DNA of 46,413 nt from Candidatus Woesearchaeota archaeon (GCA_018655015.1 JABIKK010000011.1:65323-111735); one strand, 5' to 3'; shown: positions 16,222 to 25,015, counted from the first letter of the stretch. Notes: a model not told the origin generated them from the sequence alone. Program-made: numbers and translations.

Positions 16222-19200
16222 GTGATTGAACTTAAAAACTTACTAATTTTGTGTTTAGTTTTTTTATCTAGTGTACTTCTTGTCAGTGCTATTTCAGATG
16301 CCAGTGACGTAACTAGTACATCCGACGATTCTTTTGTTGAATGTAAAACTGTTTGGCATGATGAAGAAAGTAGGTGGTTGACTCTTTGTGGAGAAGATAT
16401 TAAAAAAATTGATGAGTACAAAAGAAGCAAAGTTGCCGAGGTTGGGATTACCGATTCAATAGTTGATGGGGCTTCTGTTGATGATACCCAACATTCAATT
16501 GTTGAAGAAATATTTAATGATGTTGAAGAAGGATTTGGAATTGTTCCCGAAGATAAAACAATTCTTAAAGATGTGGCACCGATTAAGAAAGTTCAACTAG
16601 AAAATAAGATTCCTAAAAAAGTAGTGGTTAGAAAAGAGCCAACTCTTATTGACGTTATTGTGGAAAGAATAGACGATTTTATTAGTTCTCCGTTTAGATT
16701 TTTTGGTTTTGGAAGAGAAGAAAATGTTATAGAAGAGTCTTATGAAACTGAGAGTTGGACGTTAGATTCTGGAAGTCACTCTGCAGATGTTCCTCAAGAA
16801 TTTTTAGATATGCTTGAGTTTGAACCTGAAAGAATATATTACATTGCTCAATCTGAACAAGGAGCAAGCGATGACAATAATTGTTTGTACCCCCAGCATA
16901 TTAGTGGTTTTGATGGTCCATGTGAAACATTAAACGCCATGAAGAAATATGAGTTAATTGCGGGTGAGGCCATTGCTGTTGGAAAAGGAACTTATGTGTT
17001 GGGTGAAAATGGCATTTCTGTAAAATTCCCTGGAACAGCAGATAAACCAATTAGGATCTTTGCTTATGATGGAGAAGAGGTTATTTTAGAGTCTAGAAAT
17101 CCTAATGGAAAAATATACTTTGGTGGGAGTTATACTACTTTGGAAGGGTTTGATATAAGATGTTACATTCCAGTATGTATGACAGTTTGGGATGCAAATA
17201 TTGCAAATAATCTAATTGTTTATAATAATAAAATAAGTGAAGCTTATGAAGATGGGATAAAAACAACAACTGAATCAGAAAATGTTTTGATTTATAGAAA
17301 CGAATTCTTTAATATTGCTGGTGAAGGTGAATCTATTGATGCGTTTGGTGTTAGTGGTGCATGGATAATTCAGAATGAATTCTATGATGATGTTTTTAAT
17401 GTTCGTGACTCTGGTGCGGTATCTTGGTCAAAGGGCGGGGCAAGTGATATTTATTATGTTGACAATTACTTCCATGATTTAAACGTGAGAAATCATGCGT
17501 TAATACTTGGAGGTTGCTGTTGGAATAACTGGGATGGTGTTGCAGGTGTTGATCCTGTTGCAACTAATGTTCACGCAATAAGAAATGTTTTTGAGAGAAT
17601 TACAATTGATGGAGATTATAGGTACAAGGGTGCAATTGGTGTAGAAGGATGTCATAATTGTGAAGTTATAGATAATAGTTTAATTGATGTAGATGTTGCG
17701 ATTGGAGTTCATGCAACTATTGATGGGAACGAAAGGGTTGGTTCTAAAAATACCTTAATTAGTGGTAATTTTGAAGAAAATGTTGTTTCTGAAAGGGTTC
17801 TTAATTTACATGAAGATTCAAAAGAAGGTTTAGTTATTGATGGGAATGAGTATTGTGTTGAAAATCCTACAGTTCATTATACAGAAGATATGACGTTGGA
17901 AGAGTTCCAGATTTATGGATTTGAAGCAAGTTATGAGCCTTGTGAAGGTTCTAATACAATAGGAATAACTCCTGCAGAAGAAAGGGAATTCATTGAAAAA
18001 GAGACTCTTGGAGATAAAGAATTTGAGATGAATGTTTATACGGATCAAATTGTTAAAGATGTTCAAGGGCTTACACAAGGATTTGGAGCTGTAACACATT
18101 CATGGTTACACCCTAAATTTTTAGACGCTTATATTAATGAAGTTGGTGCTGAAGGAACTACAATTAGAATTGGACATTCATTTGAACAGAATGGGAGAGG
18201 ATTCCCACAAACAAGAGTACATAGAGAACTTTTGAAAAATGGTGCCAAGGTGATGGTTACCATAAAAGGCATTCCTGCAGAAGAAGGAATAGCTTATTGT
18301 TCTGAATATTCTGGATCAGATTGTATTTTGTATGAACATAGTGGGCCTGCAAAAAACATACAGGGTTGGAAAGATTATGTTAAAGATGTTACAACTTTCT
18401 ACAATTCAAAAGGTGTTAAGTACTTTATAATTTGGAATGAACCAAACTACGAAGTTAAGAACTGGAAGGAAGTTTGTAGATCACCTAATGATTGTTGGGA
18501 TCCAACGATGGAAGAATTTGTAGACTTAACCGTTGCGGGTGTTGAAGCAGTTTATGAGGTCGATCCTACAAATGAAGTGGGTGTTGATGCAACTTCTTCA
18601 TTCTTTGGTAAGTTGTACTTTGAGAATGGATCTGAAGCCTATGTTCCAATTGAAATTTTTGAAGCACTCGAAGCAAATGGTCTTGAGGCAAACCATCACT
18701 TCCACCACTATAATCCTGACCCGTTCACTATGACTTATGGAGATGAGACTGAGCAAGCTATCGAGTATTGGAGAGCAAATACTGATGCTTATGTAGGTTC
18801 AAACTTGGATGAATTTAGCGATGGACTCCCAGGAAGGGGATCAATAAATGGAGATGGAATATATGCTGTTTCTAGTACAATGGCATTAATTGCAAACACA
18901 GTTAATTATGATATCGATCATATGGGGTGGTTCCAAATTTATAGTAATGTTCATGAACCCGGAACTATACAAGGAAGATTTCTAGAATGGAATGAAAATA
19001 TGATTGATAAAAGTGGAATCTACAAACCAGTTTTCTGGTTGTCTAAGTTATTACATGAGGCACCAGGAACATTATTAGTTGAAGATGATCTAGACGAAAG
19101 TGATACTGTTCGTGCATTTACAGTGAGAAATCAGGAAGGAACTGGTTATTGCTGGTATGGTGTTAACTTTGATATGGACAAACAAGAAAGTGTAACAATA

Positions 19201-19545
19201 AAATTAACGGCAAAAAATCTTCCAACAAATGTTAATCATTGGTTATATACAACCTATAAGATTGGAAGGGAAGATGGAAACCCTTACCATGATGATGTTG
19301 AACCTGAAATAGAGTTGTTGTTACAACCAATGATTGATGAGATCAAGGGAACATCTGGAGCAACATGGAATGATTACATTGATGAGGCGTGGCCAATAAT
19401 ATCAGAAATAAACTCTTGGGAAAGTGTTAGGCCCACTAAAGAGGAAAGGGTGATTTCTGGAAATAAGGCGGAATTATCCACACAAGTTACACTCGAGCAT
19501 GAAGAAGTTAGAGTTATTTGTCTTGAAAAGACTGAACTAGCTTAA
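16222..19545 (+). CDS. Large exported protein: right-handed beta-helix plus clan GH-A glycosidase-like domain
   Basis: This is a 1107-aa protein from a GTG start. Residues 1-23 form a signal peptide. Residues 24-200 are acidic and low in complexity. Residues 230-560 resemble a parallel beta-helix, with repeated 'N.I..N.F' coils such as 'NLIVYNNKI', 'NVLIYRNEFFNI' and 'EVIDNSLIDV'. Residues 610-940 look like a TIM-barrel glycosidase: 'TTIRIGHSF' and 'YFIIWNEPNYE' (E740 is the likely acid/base), with E864 in 'NLDEFSDG' a possible nucleophile. A beta-sandwich-like end follows. No membrane anchor is seen, so it may be released. It probably acts on extracellular polysaccharide; the substrate is unknown. 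Confidence 0.75.
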   Translation: MIELKNLLILCLVFLSSVLLVSAISDASDVTSTSDDSFVECKTVWHDEESRWLTLCGEDIKKIDEYKRSKVAEVGITDSIVDGASVDDTQHSIVEEIFNDVEEGFGIVPEDKTILKDVAPIKKVQLENKIPKKVVVRKEPTLIDVIVERIDDFISSPFRFFGFGREENVIEESYETESWTLDSGSHSADVPQEFLDMLEFEPERIYYIAQSEQGASDDNNCLYPQHISGFDGPCETLNAMKKYELIAGEAIAVGKGTYVLGENGISVKFPGTADKPIRIFAYDGEEVILESRNPNGKIYFGGSYTTLEGFDIRCYIPVCMTVWDANIANNLIVYNNKISEAYEDGIKTTTESENVLIYRNEFFNIAGEGESIDAFGVSGAWIIQNEFYDDVFNVRDSGAVSWSKGGASDIYYVDNYFHDLNVRNHALILGGCCWNNWDGVAGVDPVATNVHAIRNVFERITIDGDYRYKGAIGVEGCHNCEVIDNSLIDVDVAIGVHATIDGNERVGSKNTLISGNFEENVVSERVLNLHEDSKEGLVIDGNEYCVENPTVHYTEDMTLEEFQIYGFEASYEPCEGSNTIGITPAEEREFIEKETLGDKEFEMNVYTDQIVKDVQGLTQGFGAVTHSWLHPKFLDAYINEVGAEGTTIRIGHSFEQNGRGFPQTRVHRELLKNGAKVMVTIKGIPAEEGIAYCSEYSGSDCILYEHSGPAKNIQGWKDYVKDVTTFYNSKGVKYFIIWNEPNYEVKNWKEVCRSPNDCWDPTMEEFVDLTVAGVEAVYEVDPTNEVGVDATSSFFGKLYFENGSEAYVPIEIFEALEANGLEANHHFHHYNPDPFTMTYGDETEQAIEYWRANTDAYVGSNLDEFSDGLPGRGSINGDGIYAVSSTMALIANTVNYDIDHMGWFQIYSNVHEPGTIQGRFLEWNENMIDKSGIYKPVFWLSKLLHEAPGTLLVEDDLDESDTVRAFTVRNQEGTGYCWYGVNFDMDKQESVTIKLTAKNLPTNVNHWLYTTYKIGREDGNPYHDDVEPEIELLLQPMIDEIKGTSGATWNDYIDEAWPIISEINSWESVRPTKEERVISGNKAELSTQVTLEHEEVRVICLEKTELA

Positions 19546-19776
19546 ATTACTATTTTAAGGGGTTTTTAGGGCTGGAGGGGCATATTTAATGGAAATTGTG
19601 GGGCCTTGATTAAAGGAAAGAATTCAGTCTAAAACCTTGATAAACAGCAAATAGAGGCTGTATTAACGAAATGTTTAAATACTAATTAGAACTCATTTTA
19701 TTGAAAACATGAGATAGAAGGTCTGTAAGGCCTTTTCATGGATATCAAAATAAAACAAACGAGGTGCATGATAAAA
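19546..19776 (+). promoter_or_regulatory. Intergenic region with promoter of small histone-fold gene
   Basis: This 231-nt gap has no convincing ORF or RNA gene. A TATA-like TTTAAATACT lies near 19674-19683. A Shine-Dalgarno-like GAGGTG at 19761-19766 lies 10 nt before the ATG at 19777 and favours that start over an upstream ATG at 19738. Confidence 0.4.
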
Positions 19777-19947
19777 ATGGCAGAAATATTAGTAGTAAGA
19801 AGCAAAGTTAAAGATGCTGCAAAAGGCATGAACGTTGCAGGTGATTTCGCTGACGCTCTTAGCGTACAAGTTCAAAGTCTAGTTAATGACGCTTGTAGAA
19901 GAGCTAAAGAGAACGGAAGATCCACAGTTAAAGCAAGAGACCTTTAA
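19777..19947 (+). CDS. Short histone-fold protein (DUF1931-like)
   Basis: This 56-aa protein starts MAEILVVRSKVKDAAKGMN and ends 'ENGRSTVKARDL'. The last part matches the histone-fold 'GRKTVKAxDV' end, and 'GDFADALSVQVQSLVNDAC' would be the long central helix. It resembles the small DUF1931-type histone-fold proteins of archaea and bacteria more than the HMf-type histone at 43698. It stops right after the third-helix motif. DNA binding is likely but its mode is unknown. A hairpin-plus-T terminator overlaps the stop. Confidence 0.65.
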   Translation: MAEILVVRSKVKDAAKGMNVAGDFADALSVQVQSLVNDACRRAKENGRSTVKARDL

Positions 19948-19970
19948 GTCTCTTCTTTTTTCTTTTTTTA
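19935..19970 (+). terminator. Hairpin and T-tract terminator
   Basis: AAGAGAC (19935-19941) pairs perfectly with GTCTCTT (19948-19954) around a 6-nt loop. A run of mostly T, broken by single C, follows to 19969. The stem overlaps the last codons and stop of the histone-fold gene. Archaeal polymerase terminates at T-tracts, so this is a likely end of transcription. Confidence 0.7.
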
Positions 19971-20033
19971 ATTATTTTTTTACAAAACTTATTAAATGTA
20001 CTACATTACTTTGAACTGTAAAGAGGTTGGTTT

Positions 20034-20363
20034 ATGAACACAAGAACTAAAGGTAGACTGTTGGAAATAAAAGCTGAAAAAGAACTTATTGCAGAGGGAT
20101 GGATTACATATCGCGTTAAAGGAACTACAAGGTTTAATCGTAATGTGGATATTTTTGGAGAGTTTGATCTTCTTGCGGTAAAGAATGGAGTTCATAAATA
20201 TATTCAAGTCAAGGCTAATCAAAAGCCAGCACCTAAAGACCTTACAAGGTTGAGGAACTTGCATAGTGAATTTTTTGGAGCAAAAACTATTTTTGAGTGG
20301 TGGGTTTATTGGAACCGTGGCAAAAGAAAAACTAAACAAGGATGGGAAAAATTAACCATTTAA
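20034..20363 (+). CDS. PD-(D/E)xK nuclease-like protein
   Basis: This 109-aa protein has the order expected of a small restriction-fold nuclease. A helix contains E ('GRLLEIKAEKELIAEG', about 7-22). Next come 'GEFDLLAV' (D near 44) and a strand 'YIQVKAN' with the QxK element (about 60-66). Holliday-junction resolvases and VRR-like nucleases share this E-D-QxK pattern. A specific function is not assignable. The C-terminus is basic and aromatic ('EWWVYWNRGKRKTKQGW'). GAGGT lies about 8 nt before the ATG. It is transcribed apart from the histone-fold gene. Confidence 0.6.
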   Translation: MNTRTKGRLLEIKAEKELIAEGWITYRVKGTTRFNRNVDIFGEFDLLAVKNGVHKYIQVKANQKPAPKDLTRLRNLHSEFFGAKTIFEWWVYWNRGKRKTKQGWEKLTI

Positions 20364-20443
20364 TTCTTATTTTGAGAAAGTTATCGGATAGTTTGCAATT
20401 AATCTTTAGTTCATTTATTTAAGCTAGTTTTTTTGAATGTTTT

Positions 20444-21487
20444 ATGTTTAGAGTGCTTTATCTTTTAGTGTTCGTTCTTTGTTCTACATTTGTTAATGCA
20501 GAAATAACTGAAATTATGTATAATCCTCCTGGAAGTGATAATAATAAGGAGTACGTGGAGATCATATTTACTGAAGAAACCTTAATTGATGGATGGACTG
20601 TTGAGGATTCTGCAAGTCAAGACATAATATTGTTGATAAATGGAAGTGGAAATAGTAAAATAAACTTAATTGTCGAGGAAGGGTATTCTGCAGATTATTT
20701 TGAAGGCATAGATTTGGAAGTTGTTAGTGTTTACTCTGCAGGAAAAACTATTGGTGGAGGTTTAAGCAATACTGAAGATATTGTTGTTCTTTATAATTTG
20801 AACATGGACTTAGTTGACAGTAGAAGTTATGATGGATTGATTGGGAATGGTGATGGTAATGCCATCTGTTATGATAATGAAGAATATTCTTGTTTACCGA
20901 GTCCTGGAGAAATAAATGATGGTCCAAGTAATGAGAGTGGGGGAAATGAGACTAGCGAAGATAATGAAACAAAAGAAGTAATAGATGAGGTCTTAAATGA
21001 GGAGAGTGGATATATTCACATAGAGGGCGTTGATAATAATTCTCCAGATATTTGTGGTAACATCAAAGTTAGGGTTGCCCTATGGAATAACAGAGATAAA
21101 ACTGAAAAGATTAAAGCATATTTAATGGGCGTCGATATAGTCAGTAGTTTTAGGATTGAGGCCCATGAAGGGCAGGTTGTAGAGTTTCCTGTTGCAGTTT
21201 GTAACAACTCTGCCTATCCTAAGGAAGGGGAATATGTACTTGTTGTTGAAGGGCTTAGGGAGAAAGATATGCGAGTTCTTTGGATTGAAGGTCAGAAGGT
21301 ACTTGAGAAAGAAGATAGAACTCTTTTGAAAGGAGGGACAATCGAAAGGGATATAAATGCTGTAAATGAGGTTAATCCAGACGCCAGAGTCGCTGTTAAA
21401 GAAAGGGAATGGTGGGATGGAATTGTATTTTATCTCATATATCTCATTGGTGGATTGGGCGTTTATTATGTATTATTCAGGATGTAA
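20444..21487 (+). CDS. Exported membrane-anchored protein with lamin-tail domain
   Basis: This 347-aa protein has a signal peptide (1-19, cleavage near 'VNA-EITE') and a lamin-tail domain (about 20-150, 'EITEIMYNPPGSDNNKEYVE', 'SNTEDIVVLYN...VDSRSYDG'). A Glu/Asn-rich linker (155-185) and an Ig-like domain with paired cysteines (about 195-270) follow. One C-terminal membrane helix ('IVFYLIYLIGGLGVYYVLF', about 325-345) ends the protein. It is anchored outside the cell. Lamin-tail domains in prokaryotic exported proteins are thought to bind partners or surfaces. A TATA near 20413-20421 suggests a leaderless message. Confidence 0.75.
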   Translation: MFRVLYLLVFVLCSTFVNAEITEIMYNPPGSDNNKEYVEIIFTEETLIDGWTVEDSASQDIILLINGSGNSKINLIVEEGYSADYFEGIDLEVVSVYSAGKTIGGGLSNTEDIVVLYNLNMDLVDSRSYDGLIGNGDGNAICYDNEEYSCLPSPGEINDGPSNESGGNETSEDNETKEVIDEVLNEESGYIHIEGVDNNSPDICGNIKVRVALWNNRDKTEKIKAYLMGVDIVSSFRIEAHEGQVVEFPVAVCNNSAYPKEGEYVLVVEGLREKDMRVLWIEGQKVLEKEDRTLLKGGTIERDINAVNEVNPDARVAVKEREWWDGIVFYLIYLIGGLGVYYVLFRM

Positions 21488-21489
21488 GA

Positions 21490-21915
21490 ATGGAAAAACC
21501 AGCTGTAACAATCAATGCGATCATGGAGTTAATGGGTTCACCAGAAGAACATGTTAACAAGACAATGGATATGATCCTTGTTAAACTTAAGGAATCTAAA
21601 GATATAGAAGTTCTTTCTGAAAAGGTTTCTGAGACAACTAGTATTGAAGATAGGCCTTTTTGGAGTAAATTTGTTGAAGTTGAATTGGGCTTTAAGAATA
21701 TGGATGATGTTACTGGATTCTGCTTTGATTTTATGCCTAGTTCAATAGAGGTTATTGATCCAGGAAGCTTTAATTTTAAGAAAAATGTTATGGATAATCT
21801 TTGGAATGATTTAATTGCAAGATTGCACCAATATGATATGTTGTTGAAAAATCTTCATGCAGAAAATAAAGTTATGAAGAAAAAGCTTGGTGCTGTTGAA
21901 GAACCTAAGGAGTAA
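21490..21915 (+). CDS. Unknown soluble protein, helical C-terminus
   Basis: I do not recognise this 141-aa protein. It starts at the ATG 2 nt after the lamin-tail gene stop (MEKPAVTINAIMELMGS), so it is cotranscribed with it. The N-terminus looks helix-turn-helix-like ('MELMGSPEEHVNKTMDMIL'). A beta-rich middle follows ('FVEVELGFKNMDDVTGFCFD', 'PSSIEVIDPG'), then a coiled-coil-like end ('LHQYDMLLKNLHAENKVMKK'). There is no export signal. It abuts the convergent Ig-like gene exactly, stop to stop, at 21915/21916. Confidence 0.6.
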   Translation: MEKPAVTINAIMELMGSPEEHVNKTMDMILVKLKESKDIEVLSEKVSETTSIEDRPFWSKFVEVELGFKNMDDVTGFCFDFMPSSIEVIDPGSFNFKKNVMDNLWNDLIARLHQYDMLLKNLHAENKVMKKKLGAVEEPKE

Positions 21916-23199
21916 TCACTTCTTTTGATTTTCCGATACTAATTCTTTAAATGTTTTCTTTTTAGTTGTTTTTTTACCTGATAACAAGAAAATTATGACT
22001 GCTATTACTATGAAGATTATAATTAAATACATGAAGGGATTTGCCGCTGCTTTTGATTCTTCTTCGTAACCTTCGGAAAGGTCCCAGGGGATAAATTCTT
22101 CTATTGGAGCTGTTGTTTCTTCTGGAGTCTCTTTTGTAGTTTCAAACGTTTCTGATTCTTCTACTGTTTCCTTTACTGTTCCTGTTGCTTCAACTATGAT
22201 CGTTATTTTGAGTTTTGAATTGTATAATTCATTTGATAGGATAAATTCTCCTGAATATGTGCCTTCAATTGCATCTTTTTGTGTGTTTATGCTCATGTAG
22301 GTTGTAAAGTTTGAGGAAGCGGGTATTTCCTGGACAGGATTGATAGTTATTATTTCTTTTAGGTTGCCAGTCAATGTTGAAGACATGCCCCTTATTGAAG
22401 TGTTTAAGCTATTTGCCATGTAAAGATTTCCTTCAATTGCCTGATCTGATTTTATTGTTTTCTCTAAGTGATTGTTATCTACTAAAAATGTTATTGGATT
22501 TGTTTGTTGGTTTTGTGTTGTGTTTTCTTGATTATTATTTTCAATTTGGCCTTCGATTAGTATTGGTATTTTATACTGCTTTGATCCTGAGTTGATTATT
22601 AATTCTGAAGAGGTTGCATTTGATGTGTCGTAACTGAATGTAAAAGTTCTTGGCACATTAGGATTTATAGATTGTTCAGTTATATAGGGGTGTGTAACGT
22701 ACTCGGGTGTTAGAAAGAAGATGTTAGTTTGGATGTCTTTTGATTCAGTAATTATGCTTAACTCTCCTGTTTTTCCTGCAGACAATAAGAAGTACCCTGG
22801 CGTTACTGTTACTGCTGGTGGTGATTTAGTGATTGTAATGTCTTCTATTCCTTCAAATTGTTGAAGCACGCCATTCACTAAGAATGATTGATCTTGGATT
22901 CTTAGTTGATAGGTTCCATCTTCAATGTTGTAAGGAATTTCAAAGAACAAAAAATAGTGATTAATTCCTAACTCATTCAAAAAGGGTGATACAGGGATAG
23001 TATTATTTTCTGAAGAGTATAGTTTAATATTTGTCTTTTTTAATTCTGTTAATGGGTTGTTTAATGTTATGTCTGTTTGGAAGACTTCTCCTTGAGATAG
23101 CTCTGTGTTTTGAGAAGTTATTTCAATTAAGTCTAATTCTGCAAACACTATTGGAATAAGAAGTAGAAGTAAAAAATATTTTATTTTGAAGGCCACCAT
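21916..23199 (-). CDS. Exported Ig-like surface protein with C-terminal membrane anchor
   Basis: This 427-aa protein has a signal peptide (1-20, 'FLLLLLIPIVFA'). Several beta-rich segments follow ('SQGEVFQTDITLNNPLTEL', 'YQLRIQDQSFLV', 'GTYSGEFILSNELYNSKLKI') that look like Ig-like or COG1470-type domains. A Thr/Glu-rich stalk (about 335-370) leads to one membrane helix ('FMYLIIIFIVIAVIIFLL', about 386-404) and a lysine-rich cytoplasmic tail. AGGAGGT (23201-23207), overlapping the upstream stop codon, sits unusually close to the ATG. It couples this gene to 23206-24936. A surface structural or adhesion role is inference. Confidence 0.7.
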   Translation of the reverse strand: MVAFKIKYFLLLLLIPIVFAELDLIEITSQNTELSQGEVFQTDITLNNPLTELKKTNIKLYSSENNTIPVSPFLNELGINHYFLFFEIPYNIEDGTYQLRIQDQSFLVNGVLQQFEGIEDITITKSPPAVTVTPGYFLLSAGKTGELSIITESKDIQTNIFFLTPEYVTHPYITEQSINPNVPRTFTFSYDTSNATSSELIINSGSKQYKIPILIEGQIENNNQENTTQNQQTNPITFLVDNNHLEKTIKSDQAIEGNLYMANSLNTSIRGMSSTLTGNLKEIITINPVQEIPASSNFTTYMSINTQKDAIEGTYSGEFILSNELYNSKLKITIIVEATGTVKETVEESETFETTKETPEETTAPIEEFIPWDLSEGYEEESKAAANPFMYLIIIFIVIAVIIFLLSGKKTTKKKTFKELVSENQKK

Positions 23200-23205
23200 A
23201 ACCTC

Positions 23206-24936
23206 CTATCTGCCCAACAATCTCTTGGCTTCGCCCAATGATTTTTCTAATTCTAATTCTGCTTTTGTTTTCTTTCCGCTTATTGGTCTTATTGATCTTG
23301 GTGGTGCCCTAGGTTTTGGCTTAGAACCTCCGAATCCTCCAACTGAAGGATTAAATGTGGGTTTGTTTGAATATGTATTCTTTGGTTTTTTCTTTTTGGA
23401 GAAATAATGGTTGTAAGCTAAATAAGCTGCTAGTATTAAGAAAATAACGATTATCAACATTATTAACCATTTTGATCCGCCTTCATCTTCAATTTGGATT
23501 GGAGGTTGTGGGACTTCCGGAGGAAGAGTTGGTGCTATTGCGCCACAATCTAATTCACAAAATCCATTTTCTGTGGAGTCACAAATTCCATCTCCACAGT
23601 AGCAATCAATAGGGCAATTGTTTGAGTTTTCATTAAATTGAACTTCACACTTATTGTTTTCTACACAATCTGAGTTTCCTAATGATGGACAATCTTTTGG
23701 ACAAGTGTTATAGTCTTCAAATTGTGGATCACAGTAGTTATCTCCGCAAACTGCTGGAGGTGGTTGTGATCCTGAAGGTGCTGGACCTAATGGTGGTAAA
23801 TCTATTGATGCGCCTGTAAATGCAGAATAAAGTGCTAATGCGGTTGTTAATTCATCCCCGTCCCATGAACCTTCTGATCTTACGGAGCTTTCTAAGTACT
23901 CAATTGCAGAGTTTAATTCATCTGTTGACCCAGAAGCTGTTAATGCAAGAATTGCTGTAGCCGTTTCTAGATTGTTTTTGTTAAAACTACCATCTAACCT
24001 TTGAAGATCTATTAGTTCTGTAAGCAATGTACCTTTTCTATTTGTGTCTGTGGTCGTTAAGTAAAGTAATGATGTATCAATTGGGTCAAGAGAATCATGT
24101 AATGTGAGTAAAAACAATCCTGTGTCTATATCTGAGTTTTTACTATCCAATATCCAGTTAGTCCAAAGGGATGTATCTTGGTTACATGTTCCAGATTTTG
24201 AATGGCAGGCATTTTGTACTTGGGTTTGGTACTTTGATGTTGTTGCTTGCTCTGTTAAGTAAAATGAGGATCCAGTGTTGTATACTATTGAAATTATTGT
24301 TCCTTGCCCTATAGCCGAACAATCAATTGTTAATTCTAATGAGGGATTTGAATTCACTAAGTTATTTTCAATACATTCGTTTAGGTCAAAAAATGTTTCT
24401 GGTTGCCCTGCGTTACATTCTGGGAATGTTCCTTGATCAACTAAAACATCAACCTGTTCTTGTGCCCCATCCTTAGGGTAACCAATTGTGCAATATTGAT
24501 CTTGTGCAGTTGTAACAATTTCTAACCACCAGTTATCTGTTAAGCCCACATCCAATTCGTCCCTTATGTAATCTTCAATACCTGCAGTATCTTCTCCATA
24601 TTCAGCTAAAGCCCAGTAGGCCATTGCTGTTTCTTTAATATTACATCCGCCTACAGGAAAACAAGAATCAGAATCTCTTTCTGCCTGAATATGCTTTATT
24701 GCTTGCATTCCGTAAGTATTTCCATAACCAGAACGTTTCATTGCTACTGAGTAGAAAGCAGTTGCAGATAGATCATCATCACAATTACCTGCTTCACATT
24801 GATCAATAAGCCATAAATAGCTGTCTGTTGGGTCAAATTCTCCCGAAGAAGTATGATTATCTGCGCTAACTGTTAACGATAGAACTAACGTGAGAGATAT
24901 TAATATTAGAACCTTTGTAATTAATTTTAACCTCAT
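23206..24936 (-). CDS. Exported protein: alpha-alpha toroid domain, Cys-rich repeats, membrane anchor
   Basis: This 576-aa protein has a signal peptide. A region of about 370 residues with repeated helical units ('DLSATAFYSVAMKRSGYG', 'IKETAMAYWALAEYGEDT', 'TATAILALTASGSTDEL', 'TTALALYSAFTGA') resembles terpenoid-cyclase/thioester-domain alpha-alpha toroids. Three cysteine repeats of type CGDxxCD..E...CP.DC follow (about 405-490). They are common in archaeal exported proteins and may bind calcium. A membrane helix ('WLIMLIIVIFLILAAYLAY') and a basic tail end the protein. I chose the ATG at 24936; a GTG at 24942 is possible. Confidence 0.7.
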   Translation of the reverse strand: MRLKLITKVLILISLTLVLSLTVSADNHTSSGEFDPTDSYLWLIDQCEAGNCDDDLSATAFYSVAMKRSGYGNTYGMQAIKHIQAERDSDSCFPVGGCNIKETAMAYWALAEYGEDTAGIEDYIRDELDVGLTDNWWLEIVTTAQDQYCTIGYPKDGAQEQVDVLVDQGTFPECNAGQPETFFDLNECIENNLVNSNPSLELTIDCSAIGQGTIISIVYNTGSSFYLTEQATTSKYQTQVQNACHSKSGTCNQDTSLWTNWILDSKNSDIDTGLFLLTLHDSLDPIDTSLLYLTTTDTNRKGTLLTELIDLQRLDGSFNKNNLETATAILALTASGSTDELNSAIEYLESSVRSEGSWDGDELTTALALYSAFTGASIDLPPLGPAPSGSQPPPAVCGDNYCDPQFEDYNTCPKDCPSLGNSDCVENNKCEVQFNENSNNCPIDCYCGDGICDSTENGFCELDCGAIAPTLPPEVPQPPIQIEDEGGSKWLIMLIIVIFLILAAYLAYNHYFSKKKKPKNTYSNKPTFNPSVGGFGGSKPKPRAPPRSIRPISGKKTKAELELEKSLGEAKRLLGR

Positions 24937-24973
24937 TAACACGACCCCTTTATTCTTTATCCGATGGGGAGAG

Positions 24974-24983
24974 TATTTAAATA
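24974..24983. promoter_or_regulatory. Palindromic TATA element between divergent genes
   Basis: TATTTAAATA is a perfect 10-bp palindrome in the 79-bp gap between the toroid-protein gene and the kinase-like gene. It can be read as a TATA box in both directions, about 40 nt from each start codon. A further TTTATAG lies near 25000. Confidence 0.45.
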
Positions 24984-25015
24984 ACTTTCTATAGGATGGG
25001 TTTATAGGCTCTTAA

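Noticed and set aside
19738-19776. N-terminal extension of the small histone-fold protein
   Set aside because: The GAGGTG motif at 19761 lies inside the extension, and MAEILVV matches the family start.
20001-20339. 112-aa minus-strand ORF
   Set aside because: It is antisense to the nuclease-like gene, which has a ribosome-binding site and recognisable motifs.
21409-21915. Longer start for the 168-aa frame
   Set aside because: It would overlap the lamin-tail membrane-anchor gene by about 80 nt; the ATG at 21490 directly after its stop is more plausible.
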